Shown: positions 18,102-25,450 of the stretch, piece by piece
Layout of the letters: each line of letters begins with the position of its first letter
Numbering within the stretch: the stretch's first letter is position 1
DNA from: Flagellimonas pelagia
Lineage (GTDB): Bacteria; Bacteroidota; Bacteroidia; Flavobacteriales; Flavobacteriaceae
Length of the DNA: 64,000 nt
NCBI RefSeq assembly: GCF_003584135.1
Contig: NZ_QXFI01000011.1
Span: 62,001-126,000 of the forward strand
Direction: 5' to 3'
Notes under the pieces: model-generated
Databases searched by the model: none
What the model was told of the DNA's origin: nothing
Seen by the model: the letters and a program-made list of their open reading frames with translations, nothing else
Position numbers and translations under genes: made by a program

Positions 18102-18148
18102 GACCGTCATTTTGATCCTAGGTATTTTAGCCCATAAATAAAAGAAAT

Positions 18149-18493
18149 ATGTCGCTACTAAGCTTTTTGTTCAAAGGGCAGGCACTTCCCGATCAAGTAC
18201 AGATTTTGGACCGGGAGGATTATAAAATGGCCATTTCCAAAGGAAAGGTGCAATTGGTGGATGTAAGGACCCGAGGGGAATTTATGTCCGGCCATATCAA
18301 AGGGGCAAGCAATATTGATTTTTTCCAAGGTTCCGCCTTTCGGGCAGCTTTTTCAAAACTGAAAAAGGACAAACCCCTATATATTTATTGCCAATCCGGG
18401 AACAGGAGCCAAAAGGCGGCCAGAATGTTGGTAGATATGGGGTTCCAGGAAGTATATGACCTTCGTGGGGGGTACAGGATTTGGACCTATTAA
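18149..18493 (+). CDS. Single-domain rhodanese
   Basis: A 114-residue protein without signal peptide or membrane segment, so presumably cytoplasmic. It has one rhodanese fold (VQLVDVRTRGEFMSGHIKGA) with active cysteine C81 in YCQSGNRSQKAA. It probably transfers sulfane sulfur between the quinone oxidoreductases, glutathione-like thiols and the dioxygenase. It is first of a three-gene unit with the HMA protein and the cytochrome, preceded by operator 3. Confidence 0.9.
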   Translation: MSLLSFLFKGQALPDQVQILDREDYKMAISKGKVQLVDVRTRGEFMSGHIKGASNIDFFQGSAFRAAFSKLKKDKPLYIYCQSGNRSQKAARMLVDMGFQEVYDLRGGYRIWTY

Positions 18494-18510
18494 TCTATTG
18501 AAAGGCAGAT

Positions 18511-18780
18511 ATGAAAACGACATTTCAAGTACAAAACCTTAAATGTGGTGGATGTGCGAGAACCATTTCCAATAAACTTTCGGAAATGGAAGGTATTAAA
18601 GATGTGATTGTGGAGAAGGAACGCTCATCGGTTAGCTTTGATTATCAAGGCGCCGATGGCGCTTCCTTAGTTAAAGAAGCCCTCAGACAAATGGGTTATC
18701 CCACAATAGATGATGAGAACGGCATGGTTCTAAAAGCAAAATCTTTTGTAAGTTGTGCCAACGGCAAACTAGGACTTTGA
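18511..18780 (+). CDS. Heavy-metal-associated (HMA) domain protein
   Basis: An 89-residue protein with a ferredoxin-like HMA domain and metal motif KCGGCART (C12, C15), as in copper chaperones and the N-termini of CopA/ZntA. A short tail carries one further cysteine (FVSCANGKLGL). Its stop overlaps the next start (TGATG), showing translational coupling with the cytochrome lipoprotein. It may bind copper or another soft metal; linkage with sulfide metabolism is plausible because sulfide titrates copper (inference). Confidence 0.85.
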   Translation: MKTTFQVQNLKCGGCARTISNKLSEMEGIKDVIVEKERSSVSFDYQGADGASLVKEALRQMGYPTIDDENGMVLKAKSFVSCANGKLGL

Positions 18781-19778
18781 TGAAACATTTTTCCATTTCT
18801 TTACTGGTTGTATTGTTGCTATTTTCCTGCAAACAGGGACCCAAAACCTCTGAAGAGGATCCACAATCCGTGGCACAATTGGCCACTGCTTCCGAAGAGG
18901 GGAAAAAGTTGATGGAAACCAAATGCTATCTGTGCCATAATCCTTCCTTAGGGGAGAACGCCCAACGTATCGGACCTCCCATGGTAGCCGTTAAGGCCCA
19001 TTATCTGGATGTCTATAAGGATAAAGAATCATTCGTTAAGGGCATCATGGAATTTGTGAAATCACCTTCCGAAGAGAAGACCATGATGAGAGGTGCGGTA
19101 CGCCGATTTGGGTTGATGCCCACCCAACAATTCCCCGAGGAGGAAATCCGAAAGATTGCCGAGTACCTATACGACTATCAAATTGAGGAGCCCGATTGGT
19201 TCAAGGAACATTGGATGGATAGAAGGGGAGACTCCCTGTACAACAAAGGCAAAAAATTGGAAGTTGCCCCGGTAAAACAAACTCCCAAGGAAATGGGAAT
19301 GAAATTTGCACAGGAAACACAGAAAGTACTGGGCAAGAACCTCATGGGGACCATCCAGAACAAAGGTGTTGATGAGGCCGTTGCTTTTTGCAACGAAAGG
19401 GCCTATCCATTGACGGATAGTATGTCCATAAATTTCAATGCCCGAATCAAACGGGTGTCGGACAAGCCACGTAATCCTAAGAATGCTGCCAATACATCAG
19501 AGTTGGCTTATATTGAAACGTTTAAAAAGGAAGTGGCCACTGGTGGTTCCATAGAGCCCATTCTAAAGGAGGAAAATGGAAAGGTTTATTTCTATTATCC
19601 TATTGTCACCAACAGCATGTGTCTGAATTGCCATGGAACCCCAGGCAAAACCATTCAGACCGACGTGGTTCAACATCTATCCCGATTATATCCGGATGAC
19701 AAGGCCACTGGCTATGATGTGAACGAAGTAAGGGGAATTTGGAGTATTGTTTTTGATGCTCCGGAGGATTCCAATTAA
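18780..19778 (+). CDS. c-type cytochrome lipoprotein with DUF3365 (Tll0287-like) domain
   Basis: A 332-residue lipoprotein starting at the ATG that overlaps the previous stop, with lipobox LFSC (C17). Residues about 35-130 form a small cytochrome c domain with CYLCH (C49, C52, H53) and methionines toward the end (RRFGLMPTQQF). Residues about 165-330 form a DUF3365 haem-sensor-like domain with a second CLNCH motif (C281, C284, H285). It therefore binds two haems outside the cytoplasmic membrane. It could accept electrons from sulfide oxidation or act as a redox sensor. It is third in the rhodanese-HMA-cytochrome unit. Confidence 0.85.
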   Translation: MKHFSISLLVVLLLFSCKQGPKTSEEDPQSVAQLATASEEGKKLMETKCYLCHNPSLGENAQRIGPPMVAVKAHYLDVYKDKESFVKGIMEFVKSPSEEKTMMRGAVRRFGLMPTQQFPEEEIRKIAEYLYDYQIEEPDWFKEHWMDRRGDSLYNKGKKLEVAPVKQTPKEMGMKFAQETQKVLGKNLMGTIQNKGVDEAVAFCNERAYPLTDSMSINFNARIKRVSDKPRNPKNAANTSELAYIETFKKEVATGGSIEPILKEENGKVYFYYPIVTNSMCLNCHGTPGKTIQTDVVQHLSRLYPDDKATGYDVNEVRGIWSIVFDAPEDSN

Positions 19779-19785
19779 GCCTTGA

Positions 19786-20691
19786 TCATGGCTTTGTCGG
19801 CTTTTTGAATCCGTATACCAATTGCCCCCAGAAACCTTTCGGTAATTTTTCATCCCCAGGGAACCCCAATTCAATTTTTCCGCTGTCTTCCGGAATATAG
19901 TTCGTCTTGAAGATGTAATCCCAAATACTCAGACTGATCCCGAAATTCACACCGTACGAACCTTCGGGAATGGTGTAGGCATGGTGGTACAAGTGCATCA
20001 CTGGATTGTTCAAAATATACTTCAAGGGGCCGTAGGTCAATTTAATGTTGGAATGGTTGAAATGCCCTATGGCTATGGCGGCAAAATGCACGATATAGGC
20101 CTGTTCGGGTTCAAAGCCACCGAGTACCATCACTCCCAAGGTCTTTAGGGGTTTGTACAGGATGTTTTCCATCCAATGGTAGCGCAAATGTGCTGCAAAG
20201 CCCATTTCTTTTACGCTATGGTGCACTTTATGGAATTCCCAAAGCACAGGATATTTATGCAAAAGGACATGGGTGAACCATTGTACGAAATCCAAAATGA
20301 TAAAAAACACCAAAAGCTGTACCCATTGGGGCCAATGCGCAATGTCGACGATGGATAACGTCTTGGACGTGATACCAATGTCCCCGAACAAAACGCCCAG
20401 CATTTTGTACACTCCACTGATGACGATGGCGAAAATGAAGAAGTTGAAAAACATGTAGAACCCATCCAACCAAAAATCCTTCCGGATGATGGATTGCGCT
20501 TTACGCCAAGGGAACAGGATTTCCAAGCCCCAAACCAAAAGGGAAATGGCAATCAATCCCCAAAAATAATTGGTGTACCACGGCACCTCGAATAAAATGG
20601 ACTTCCAGGTCCAATTTAAGGTACCCATCAAACCGTTTACAAAAGCGTTTATATAATCTTGCATATTCTTGATCAATATGTCGTGGAACAC
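19786..20691 (-). CDS. Sterol desaturase/fatty-acid hydroxylase-family membrane enzyme
   Basis: A 301-residue integral membrane protein with about four to five hydrophobic segments. It carries the di-iron histidine clusters of the family: HVLLH, HKVHH, HFNHSN and HLYHHAY. Such enzymes hydroxylate or desaturate membrane lipids using O2. An ATG nine codons downstream (20664) is an alternative start. It converges on the cytochrome gene with only 7 bp between ends and diverges from a DUF2892 gene across operator 4, which is suitably placed to control both. Lipid remodelling as part of a sulfide response is an unusual inference. Confidence 0.88.
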   Translation of the reverse strand: MFHDILIKNMQDYINAFVNGLMGTLNWTWKSILFEVPWYTNYFWGLIAISLLVWGLEILFPWRKAQSIIRKDFWLDGFYMFFNFFIFAIVISGVYKMLGVLFGDIGITSKTLSIVDIAHWPQWVQLLVFFIILDFVQWFTHVLLHKYPVLWEFHKVHHSVKEMGFAAHLRYHWMENILYKPLKTLGVMVLGGFEPEQAYIVHFAAIAIGHFNHSNIKLTYGPLKYILNNPVMHLYHHAYTIPEGSYGVNFGISLSIWDYIFKTNYIPEDSGKIELGFPGDEKLPKGFWGQLVYGFKKPTKP

Positions 20692-20731
20692 GACCCGAGC
20701 CTTACCAATTATTGTAAGTTTAAGCTTAAAA

Positions 20732-20745
20732 GCACTTTAAAGTGC
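20732..20745. repeat. Perfect 14-bp palindrome in the divergent leader
   Basis: GCACTTTAAAGTGC lies between the predicted minus-strand start point and the desaturase gene, and TTTAAGCTTAAA at 20719-20730 is a second perfect palindrome next to it. They may be repressor sites or leader structure; no function can be assigned. Confidence 0.35.
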
Positions 20746-20751
20746 CTAACT

Positions 20752-20759
20752 TAAATATA
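20752..20759 (-). promoter_or_regulatory. Candidate minus-strand -7 box for the desaturase gene
   Basis: Read on the minus strand this is TATATTTA, one base from TAnnTTTG. Its last base is 36.5 bp from the centre of operator 4, mirroring the plus-strand arrangement. Confidence 0.55.
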
Positions 20760-20780
20760 CTGCAAAAATAATACAGCCTG

Positions 20781-20796
20781 TGTAACCAAGGTTACT
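20781..20796. promoter_or_regulatory. Crp/Fnr-type operator 4 (bidirectional)
   Basis: TGTAACCAAGGTTACT is a full consensus match. On the plus strand TATTTTTG (20818-20825) ends exactly 36.5 bp from its centre, and on the minus strand TATATTTA (20752-20759) sits at the same distance. One dimer could therefore activate both the DUF2892 gene and the desaturase gene. Confidence 0.85.
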
Positions 20797-20915
20797 ATAT
20801 GAATTGTGTTGGTTGTCTATTTTTGGGGTAATGTTCTGATACTCAAAAAAGTTAATGTGGAACGTGAGGTGATGCAATTTTTGGTAACTTGTATAGGAAT
20901 CATAAACGAAGCATT

Positions 20916-21122
20916 ATGAAAAAAAACATGGGCGGTGCAGACCGCGTAATCCGAATCATCCTAGCATTGGTAGTTGGAGCATTGTATTATTTTAATGTGA
21001 TTACAGGAACATTGGCATATGTATTGCTCGCACTGGCGGCAATCTTTGTCTTGACAAGTTTTGTTAGTTTTTGTCCCTTGTACACCCTTTTCGGGATCAA
21101 CACGTGCAAGGTCAAGAACTAG
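20916..21122 (+). CDS. DUF2892 (YgaP-type) small membrane protein
   Basis: A 68-residue protein with two hydrophobic helices and the ending FCPLYTLFGINTCK. This is the DUF2892/YgaP transmembrane domain normally attached to rhodaneses, where it lets sulfur species or thiocyanate pass. The ATG at 20916 is chosen over an in-frame TTG nine codons earlier. It is a single-gene unit between operator 4 and a strong terminator. The paired cysteines resemble the CPxYxLxGxxTC signature of the family. Confidence 0.88.
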   Translation: MKKNMGGADRVIRIILALVVGALYYFNVITGTLAYVLLALAAIFVLTSFVSFCPLYTLFGINTCKVKN

Positions 21123-21148
21123 GTTTTTTGGTTGGTTGATAAAAAAGG

Positions 21149-21178
21149 GCCGTTCTTTTTTGAAGAACGGCTTTTTTT
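21149..21178 (+). terminator. Strong Rho-independent terminator
   Basis: GCCGTTCTT (21149-21157) pairs with AAGAACGGC (21163-21171) around a 5-base loop, followed by seven T. It ends the DUF2892 transcript just ahead of operator 5. Confidence 0.92.
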
Positions 21179-21230
21179 ATGGGCTAAAAATGACAAATTT
21201 CAATTTACAAAACCCTCTTTTTGAGGATTA

Positions 21231-21246
21231 TGTAACTTGAGTTACA
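21231..21246. promoter_or_regulatory. Crp/Fnr-type operator 5 (sqr promoter)
   Basis: TGTAACTTGAGTTACA is a perfect palindrome in both half sites. At the fixed distance lies TATTTTAC (21268-21275), a degenerate -7 box, 27 bp before the start codon. Confidence 0.85.
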
Positions 21247-21302
21247 TTTTTTTATGACTTTCCTCAATATTTTACAAGAAAAATTAACAGAACAAGCAAA
21301 CG

Positions 21303-22565
21303 ATGAAATCACATTATCAAGTATTGATTATTGGGGGAGGTACGGCAGGGATTATGACGGCAGCCCAATTATTGAGGAAGAACCGGAAGTTGGACATTGC
21401 CATCATCGAGCCTTCGGAAACACATTATTACCAACCTGCATGGACTTTGGTAGGGGCGGGCGCCTATGATTTTAAGAAGACCGCCAAACCCATGGCAGAT
21501 GTAATGCCCAGTGGTGCGGATTGGATAAAGGACAAGGCGAAAGCCTTTCAACCTGAACAGAATACAGTATCCACGGAAAGCAGTGGCGACATTACCTACG
21601 ATTTTTTGGTCGTGGCCCCAGGCTTGGTCATGGAACCCAGTATGATCAAAGGACTTCCCGAGGCATTCGAAAAAGGGGTGGCCTGTAGCAATTACATCGA
21701 TCCAGATTTTACTTGGGAAACCATCCGAAACTTTAAAGGAGGAAATGCTTTGTTTACCCAACCTACAACCCCTATCAAATGTGGTGGTGCACCGCAAAAG
21801 ATTGCCTATTTGGCTGCCGATTATTTCGGTAAAAACGGTTTGAAGAACAAAACCAACGTGATTTTTGCCACCCCGGGATCGGTAATTTTTGGTGTAAAAG
21901 AAATCCGGGAAACCCTAATGAAGGTCATTGATCGGTACGGCATCCATTTTAAGCCGTTTTATGCACCAAAGGAAATCGATGTAGAGAACAAGATTGTACA
22001 CTTTAGCCATACTGCCCCAGAAGAAAATCGGTGTATCATTAACGAAGACAATGATTTGGGTGAAGTAATGATTGGTGACGTGGACATTCAAGTCCCTTTC
22101 GATATGTTGCACTTGGCCCCTCCACAGGCTGCACCCAAATTTGTTAGGGATTCTGTTTTGGCCAATGCATCTGGTTGGTTGGATGTGGACCATCATTCCA
22201 TGCAGCACAACAAGTTCGGCAACATTTTCGGTTTGGGGGATGTGGCGGCACTTCCAACTGCCAAAACAGGAGCTGCGGTCAGGAAACAGGTTCCTGTTGT
22301 GGTGGATAACATCCTAAAATTGATGGAGCACAAATCGGCCGACAACAAATCCTACAATGGTTACTCCTCTTGTCCACTGGTGACTGGTTATGGAAAAATG
22401 ACCTTGGCCGAGTTCGATTACAACAATAACTTTATACCAGATCCAAAGCTGAAGCGAATACTCGTGTTCAATAGCGATAAGGAACATTGGAGACTCTGGA
22501 TGTTGAAGAAATACGGGTTGCCCAATCTGTATTGGAATAAAATGATGAAGGGTAAAAACGTTTAG
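21303..22565 (+). CDS. sqr: Sulfide:quinone oxidoreductase, type II (SQOR-like)
   Basis: A 420-residue flavoprotein with an N-terminal dinucleotide fold (VLIIGGGTAGIMTA). The signature PIKCGGAPQKI (C160) and C-terminal SSCPLVTGYGKMTLAEFDY (C357) are the hallmarks of mitochondrial-type SQOR, whose two redox cysteines form the trisulfide during catalysis. C128 is a further cysteine. The protein has no signal peptide and ends in an amphipathic segment that should bind the membrane. It oxidises sulfide, passes electrons to menaquinone and releases persulfide for the dioxygenase and rhodaneses. It is driven by operator 5 and followed by a small membrane-protein gene. Confidence 0.92.
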   Translation: MKSHYQVLIIGGGTAGIMTAAQLLRKNRKLDIAIIEPSETHYYQPAWTLVGAGAYDFKKTAKPMADVMPSGADWIKDKAKAFQPEQNTVSTESSGDITYDFLVVAPGLVMEPSMIKGLPEAFEKGVACSNYIDPDFTWETIRNFKGGNALFTQPTTPIKCGGAPQKIAYLAADYFGKNGLKNKTNVIFATPGSVIFGVKEIRETLMKVIDRYGIHFKPFYAPKEIDVENKIVHFSHTAPEENRCIINEDNDLGEVMIGDVDIQVPFDMLHLAPPQAAPKFVRDSVLANASGWLDVDHHSMQHNKFGNIFGLGDVAALPTAKTGAAVRKQVPVVVDNILKLMEHKSADNKSYNGYSSCPLVTGYGKMTLAEFDYNNNFIPDPKLKRILVFNSDKEHWRLWMLKKYGLPNLYWNKMMKGKNV

Positions 22566-22660
22566 GTTCAAACGATTAGCCTTGAAGGGACATGAGAATT
22601 ATCATGTTTTGAAAACTGTTTTGCCGCTAAATTTGGTCAAACTTCAAAAACCAATACATT

Positions 22661-22786
22661 GTGAAAACACTCAATATACCTTTAGTGGTTTGGGAAAATG
22701 GCATCTGGATGATCGGGCTGTTTGTTCTAGTCGTCATTGTACTTGTAGGTGCGGTTCTGGCCATGATGAACAGTGGAAAAAAATAG
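22661..22786 (+). CDS. Small single-pass membrane peptide, 41 aa
   Basis: An open frame from GTG at 22661 to TAG encodes MKTLNIPLVVWENGIWMIG followed by a strongly hydrophobic helix and a basic end (NSGKK). The composition is that of a genuine one-helix membrane peptide, and the frame ends just before a strong terminator, so it is probably co-transcribed with sqr, 95 bp upstream. It could be a small subunit or stabiliser of the quinone enzymes or of the cytochrome bd encoded next, in the way CydX serves E. coli CydAB. It does not resemble CydX by eye. GTG start and function are uncertain. Confidence 0.55.
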   Translation: MKTLNIPLVVWENGIWMIGLFVLVVIVLVGAVLAMMNSGKK

Positions 22787-22803
22787 AACTTTCCTCATAT
22801 ATG

Positions 22804-22852
22804 AAGTTTTAACACGATGATTTGGCGTTGTCGTGTTAAAACTTTGTTTTTT
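22804..22852 (+). terminator. Rho-independent terminator before cydAB
   Basis: AAGTTTTAACACGA (22804-22817) pairs perfectly with TCGTGTTAAAACTT (22831-22844), followed by TGTTTTTT. It closes the sqr transcript; the last T of the tract is the first base of operator 6. Confidence 0.9.
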
Positions 22853-22867
22853 GTAACATGGGTAACC
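22852..22867. promoter_or_regulatory. Crp/Fnr-type operator 6 (cydA promoter)
   Basis: TGTAACATGGGTAACC keeps the first half site and is degenerate in the second. Its centre is 36.5 bp from the end of TATTTTTG (22889-22896), a perfect -7 box, 18 bp before the cydA ATG. Confidence 0.75.
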
Positions 22868-22913
22868 TAATAAGAAAGTTATCAGGGTTATTTTTGATGT
22901 CAAAATCATATCC

Positions 22914-24287
22914 ATGGAAACGGAAATACTCGCCCGTATTCAATTTGCCTTCACAGTTGCGTTTCATTACATCTATCCCCCTTTAAGTATTGGCCTAGGC
23001 CTGTTGTTGGTCATTTTTGAAAGTATCTACATCAGGACCAAAAAGGAAATCTACCATAAACTGGCCCGATTCTGGACCAAGATTTTTGCACTTACTTTTG
23101 GAATCGGTGTGGTCACAGGGATAGTCATGGAGTTTGAGTTCGGGACCAACTGGGCCGTGTATTCCCGTTATGTGGGCGATGTTTTTGGTAGTGCACTTGC
23201 GGCCGAAGGTATTTTTGCCTTCGCTTTGGAAAGTGGCTTTTTGGGTATATTGCTTTTCGGATGGAACCGGGTAAAACCTTGGGTCCATTTGGTTTCCACA
23301 ATAGGAGTGTTTTTGGGATCCATGTTCTCCGCCATATGGATTGTGGTGGCCAACAGTTGGCAACAGACCCCAGCAGGGTTTCACATTGTGGGGGAAGGGA
23401 TGGAAGCCCGGGCAGAGATCACCGATTTCTGGGCTATGGTGTTCAATCCTTCCAGCGTGGATAGATTGACCCACGTTTGGCTTGGGGCCTTTTTGGCAGG
23501 AGCCTTTTTGGTCATGAGTGTCCATGCCTATTACATGGTCAAGGGAAAATATATTGAAATTTCGAGGAAGGCCTTTAAGATTGCGCTGATCGTGGCGACC
23601 ATATTTTCATTGGGACAATTGTTCACAGGACATCAATCCGCAGAAGGGGTGGCCAAAAACCAGCCTGCAAAATTGGCGGCATTGGAAGGACATTATGAGG
23701 AGTCGGCCCCGGCAGATATGTACATTATGGGTTGGGTAGACCAAGAAAACCAAGAAGTATCGGGAATCAAGATACCTGGAGGACTTTCTTTTCTGTTGGA
23801 CTACGATGTGGAAACACCTGTAACCGGACTCAATGCCTTTCCCGAGGATGAACGCCCATCACAAGTGAACGCCGTATTCCAATTCTACCACATTATGGTA
23901 GCCATAGGAATGGCGTTGATTTTCCTGACCTTGTTTGCCAGTTTTTTGTTGTGGAGAGGTACCCTTTTTCAAAAAAAATGGTTGTTATGGATATTTGTAT
24001 TCGCCGTGTTCCTGCCACAAATTGCCAATCAGGTGGGTTGGTTTGCCGCAGAAATGGGAAGACAGCCCTGGGTGGTCTATGGTCTTTTGAGAACTGATGA
24101 AGCCTTTTCACAGGCGGTATCGGATAATCAGATTCTATTTTCGCTGATTTTGTTCTTTTTGATATACGCCTTGTTGTTCACCTTGTTCATCTATCTATTG
24201 CACAAAAAGATCAAACACGGGCCATACGAAGAAGCGGAAAGCGACGAAACACCTTTTGGAGGAACATTGACTCACATGATTAACTAA
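22914..24287 (+). CDS. cydA: Cytochrome bd quinol oxidase subunit I
   Basis: A 457-residue protein with about nine membrane helices. H18 near the N-terminus (AFTVAFHYIYPPLSIG) corresponds to the haem b595/d-site ligand. A conserved SVHAYYM histidine and the signature GWFAAEMGRQPWVVYG, containing the haem b558 methionine, are present. The quinol loop is short, as in the cyanide-insensitive-type bd oxidases. Cytochrome bd is much less inhibited by sulfide than haem-copper oxidases, which explains its place in this regulon (established for E. coli; inferred here). Operator 6 lies directly upstream. Confidence 0.96.
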   Translation: METEILARIQFAFTVAFHYIYPPLSIGLGLLLVIFESIYIRTKKEIYHKLARFWTKIFALTFGIGVVTGIVMEFEFGTNWAVYSRYVGDVFGSALAAEGIFAFALESGFLGILLFGWNRVKPWVHLVSTIGVFLGSMFSAIWIVVANSWQQTPAGFHIVGEGMEARAEITDFWAMVFNPSSVDRLTHVWLGAFLAGAFLVMSVHAYYMVKGKYIEISRKAFKIALIVATIFSLGQLFTGHQSAEGVAKNQPAKLAALEGHYEESAPADMYIMGWVDQENQEVSGIKIPGGLSFLLDYDVETPVTGLNAFPEDERPSQVNAVFQFYHIMVAIGMALIFLTLFASFLLWRGTLFQKKWLLWIFVFAVFLPQIANQVGWFAAEMGRQPWVVYGLLRTDEAFSQAVSDNQILFSLILFFLIYALLFTLFIYLLHKKIKHGPYEEAESDETPFGGTLTHMIN

Positions 24288-24292
24288 GCAAT

Positions 24293-25330
24293 ATGGAAAC
24301 ATTTTTAGGATTGGATTATCCAACATGGTGGTTTTTGGTCGTTGGCGGTTTGTTCTCAGGATATGCCATCTTGGATGGGTTCGACTTTGGGGCAGGTGCT
24401 TGGCATCTTTTTCTAAAGAAAGAACAGAGCAGAAGAATTGCCTTGAATGCCGTGGGGCCCGTTTGGGATGGTAACGAAGTATGGCTGGTGATTGGAGGTG
24501 GCGCCCTATTTGCGGGTTTTCCGTTGATGTACGCCACACTGTTCTCTTCACTCTATATACCCTTTATGCTGTTTTTGCTCTTTATCATCTTTAGGGCCAT
24601 TTCCATAGAGTTTAGAGGAAAGGAACCCATGTTGTGGTGGCGAAGGCTTTGGGATATCTGTTATAGCATTTCCAGTATCATGCTGGCCTTTTTGCTCGGA
24701 GTGGTACTTGGGAATGTGTTGCAAGGCATCCCGATAGGGGAGGATTATCAATATAAAGGCGGTGTCCTTTTTGAATTTTTGAATCCATATGCCTTGATGA
24801 CCGGATTTACCACTTTGTCACTTTTTATGGCACATGGAGCCATTTTTCTACTATTGAAAACAGAAGGAAGGTTGTTTGCCAAGTTGACAAGGTTATTGAA
24901 AAGAGGAATGATTTTCTTTATGGTGAGTTTTTCTGTCACCACACTCTACACCTTGATCTATATTCCCCACCTTTCCGACGATTTCAAAAGCAATCCATCG
25001 CTTTTTGTCATTCCTTTATTGACCTTTTTGAGTATAGCCAACGTGCCCCGTTTGGCGGAGAAAAGGAAATACAAGTGGGCTTTTCTGTTTTCATCATTGA
25101 CCATTGCCTTTTTGTTGGTTTTGGTGGCGGTTGAATTGTATCCCGTACTCCTTCGCTCCACCATAGACCCCAAATTCCATATCGACATATACAATGCCGC
25201 TTCCTCTACCAAATCGTTACAGATCATGTTGACGATTGTGGCCATCGGTACCCCTTTAGTGTTGTTCTATACCATATTTGTGTACAAAACATTCTGGGGC
25301 AAGGTCAAGTTGGACGAGACCAGTTATTAG
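24293..25330 (+). CDS. cydB: Cytochrome bd quinol oxidase subunit II
   Basis: A 345-residue protein with about eight hydrophobic helices and the characteristic N-terminal ILDGFDFGAGAWHLF and NAVGPVWDGNEVWLVIGGGA. It starts 5 bp after the cydA stop and forms the oxidase heterodimer with it. It supports quinol oxidation by O2 at low oxygen or in the presence of sulfide. The pair is closed by a hairpin terminator. Confidence 0.96.
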   Translation: METFLGLDYPTWWFLVVGGLFSGYAILDGFDFGAGAWHLFLKKEQSRRIALNAVGPVWDGNEVWLVIGGGALFAGFPLMYATLFSSLYIPFMLFLLFIIFRAISIEFRGKEPMLWWRRLWDICYSISSIMLAFLLGVVLGNVLQGIPIGEDYQYKGGVLFEFLNPYALMTGFTTLSLFMAHGAIFLLLKTEGRLFAKLTRLLKRGMIFFMVSFSVTTLYTLIYIPHLSDDFKSNPSLFVIPLLTFLSIANVPRLAEKRKYKWAFLFSSLTIAFLLVLVAVELYPVLLRSTIDPKFHIDIYNAASSTKSLQIMLTIVAIGTPLVLFYTIFVYKTFWGKVKLDETSY

Positions 25331-25359
25331 TTGTTTGTTTTTATAGGTTTATACAGTTG

Positions 25360-25385
25360 AAAGGCATCCAAATGGGTGCCTTTTT
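25360..25385 (+). terminator. Rho-independent terminator after cydAB
   Basis: AAAGGCATCC (25360-25369) pairs with GGGTGCCTTT (25374-25383), one G-T pair, 4-base loop, with a run of five T. Operator 7 begins four bases later. Confidence 0.85.
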
Positions 25386-25388
25386 CTA

Positions 25389-25404
25389 TGTGACCTAAGT
25401 CACT
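25389..25404. promoter_or_regulatory. Crp/Fnr-type operator 7 (second sqr promoter)
   Basis: TGTGACCTAAGTCACT is a symmetrical variant with G in place of A (and C in place of T) in each half. Its centre is 36.5 bp from the last G of TAATTTTG (25426-25433), a perfect -7 box. Confidence 0.85.
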
Positions 25405-25450
25405 TTATATCTGAAACCCTAAAGCTAATTTTGGTAAAAATGATATAATA

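Noticed and set aside
21254..21469. 71-codon frame overlapping the start of the SQOR-type gene
   Set aside because: It begins inside the promoter and runs out of frame through conserved flavoprotein sequence.
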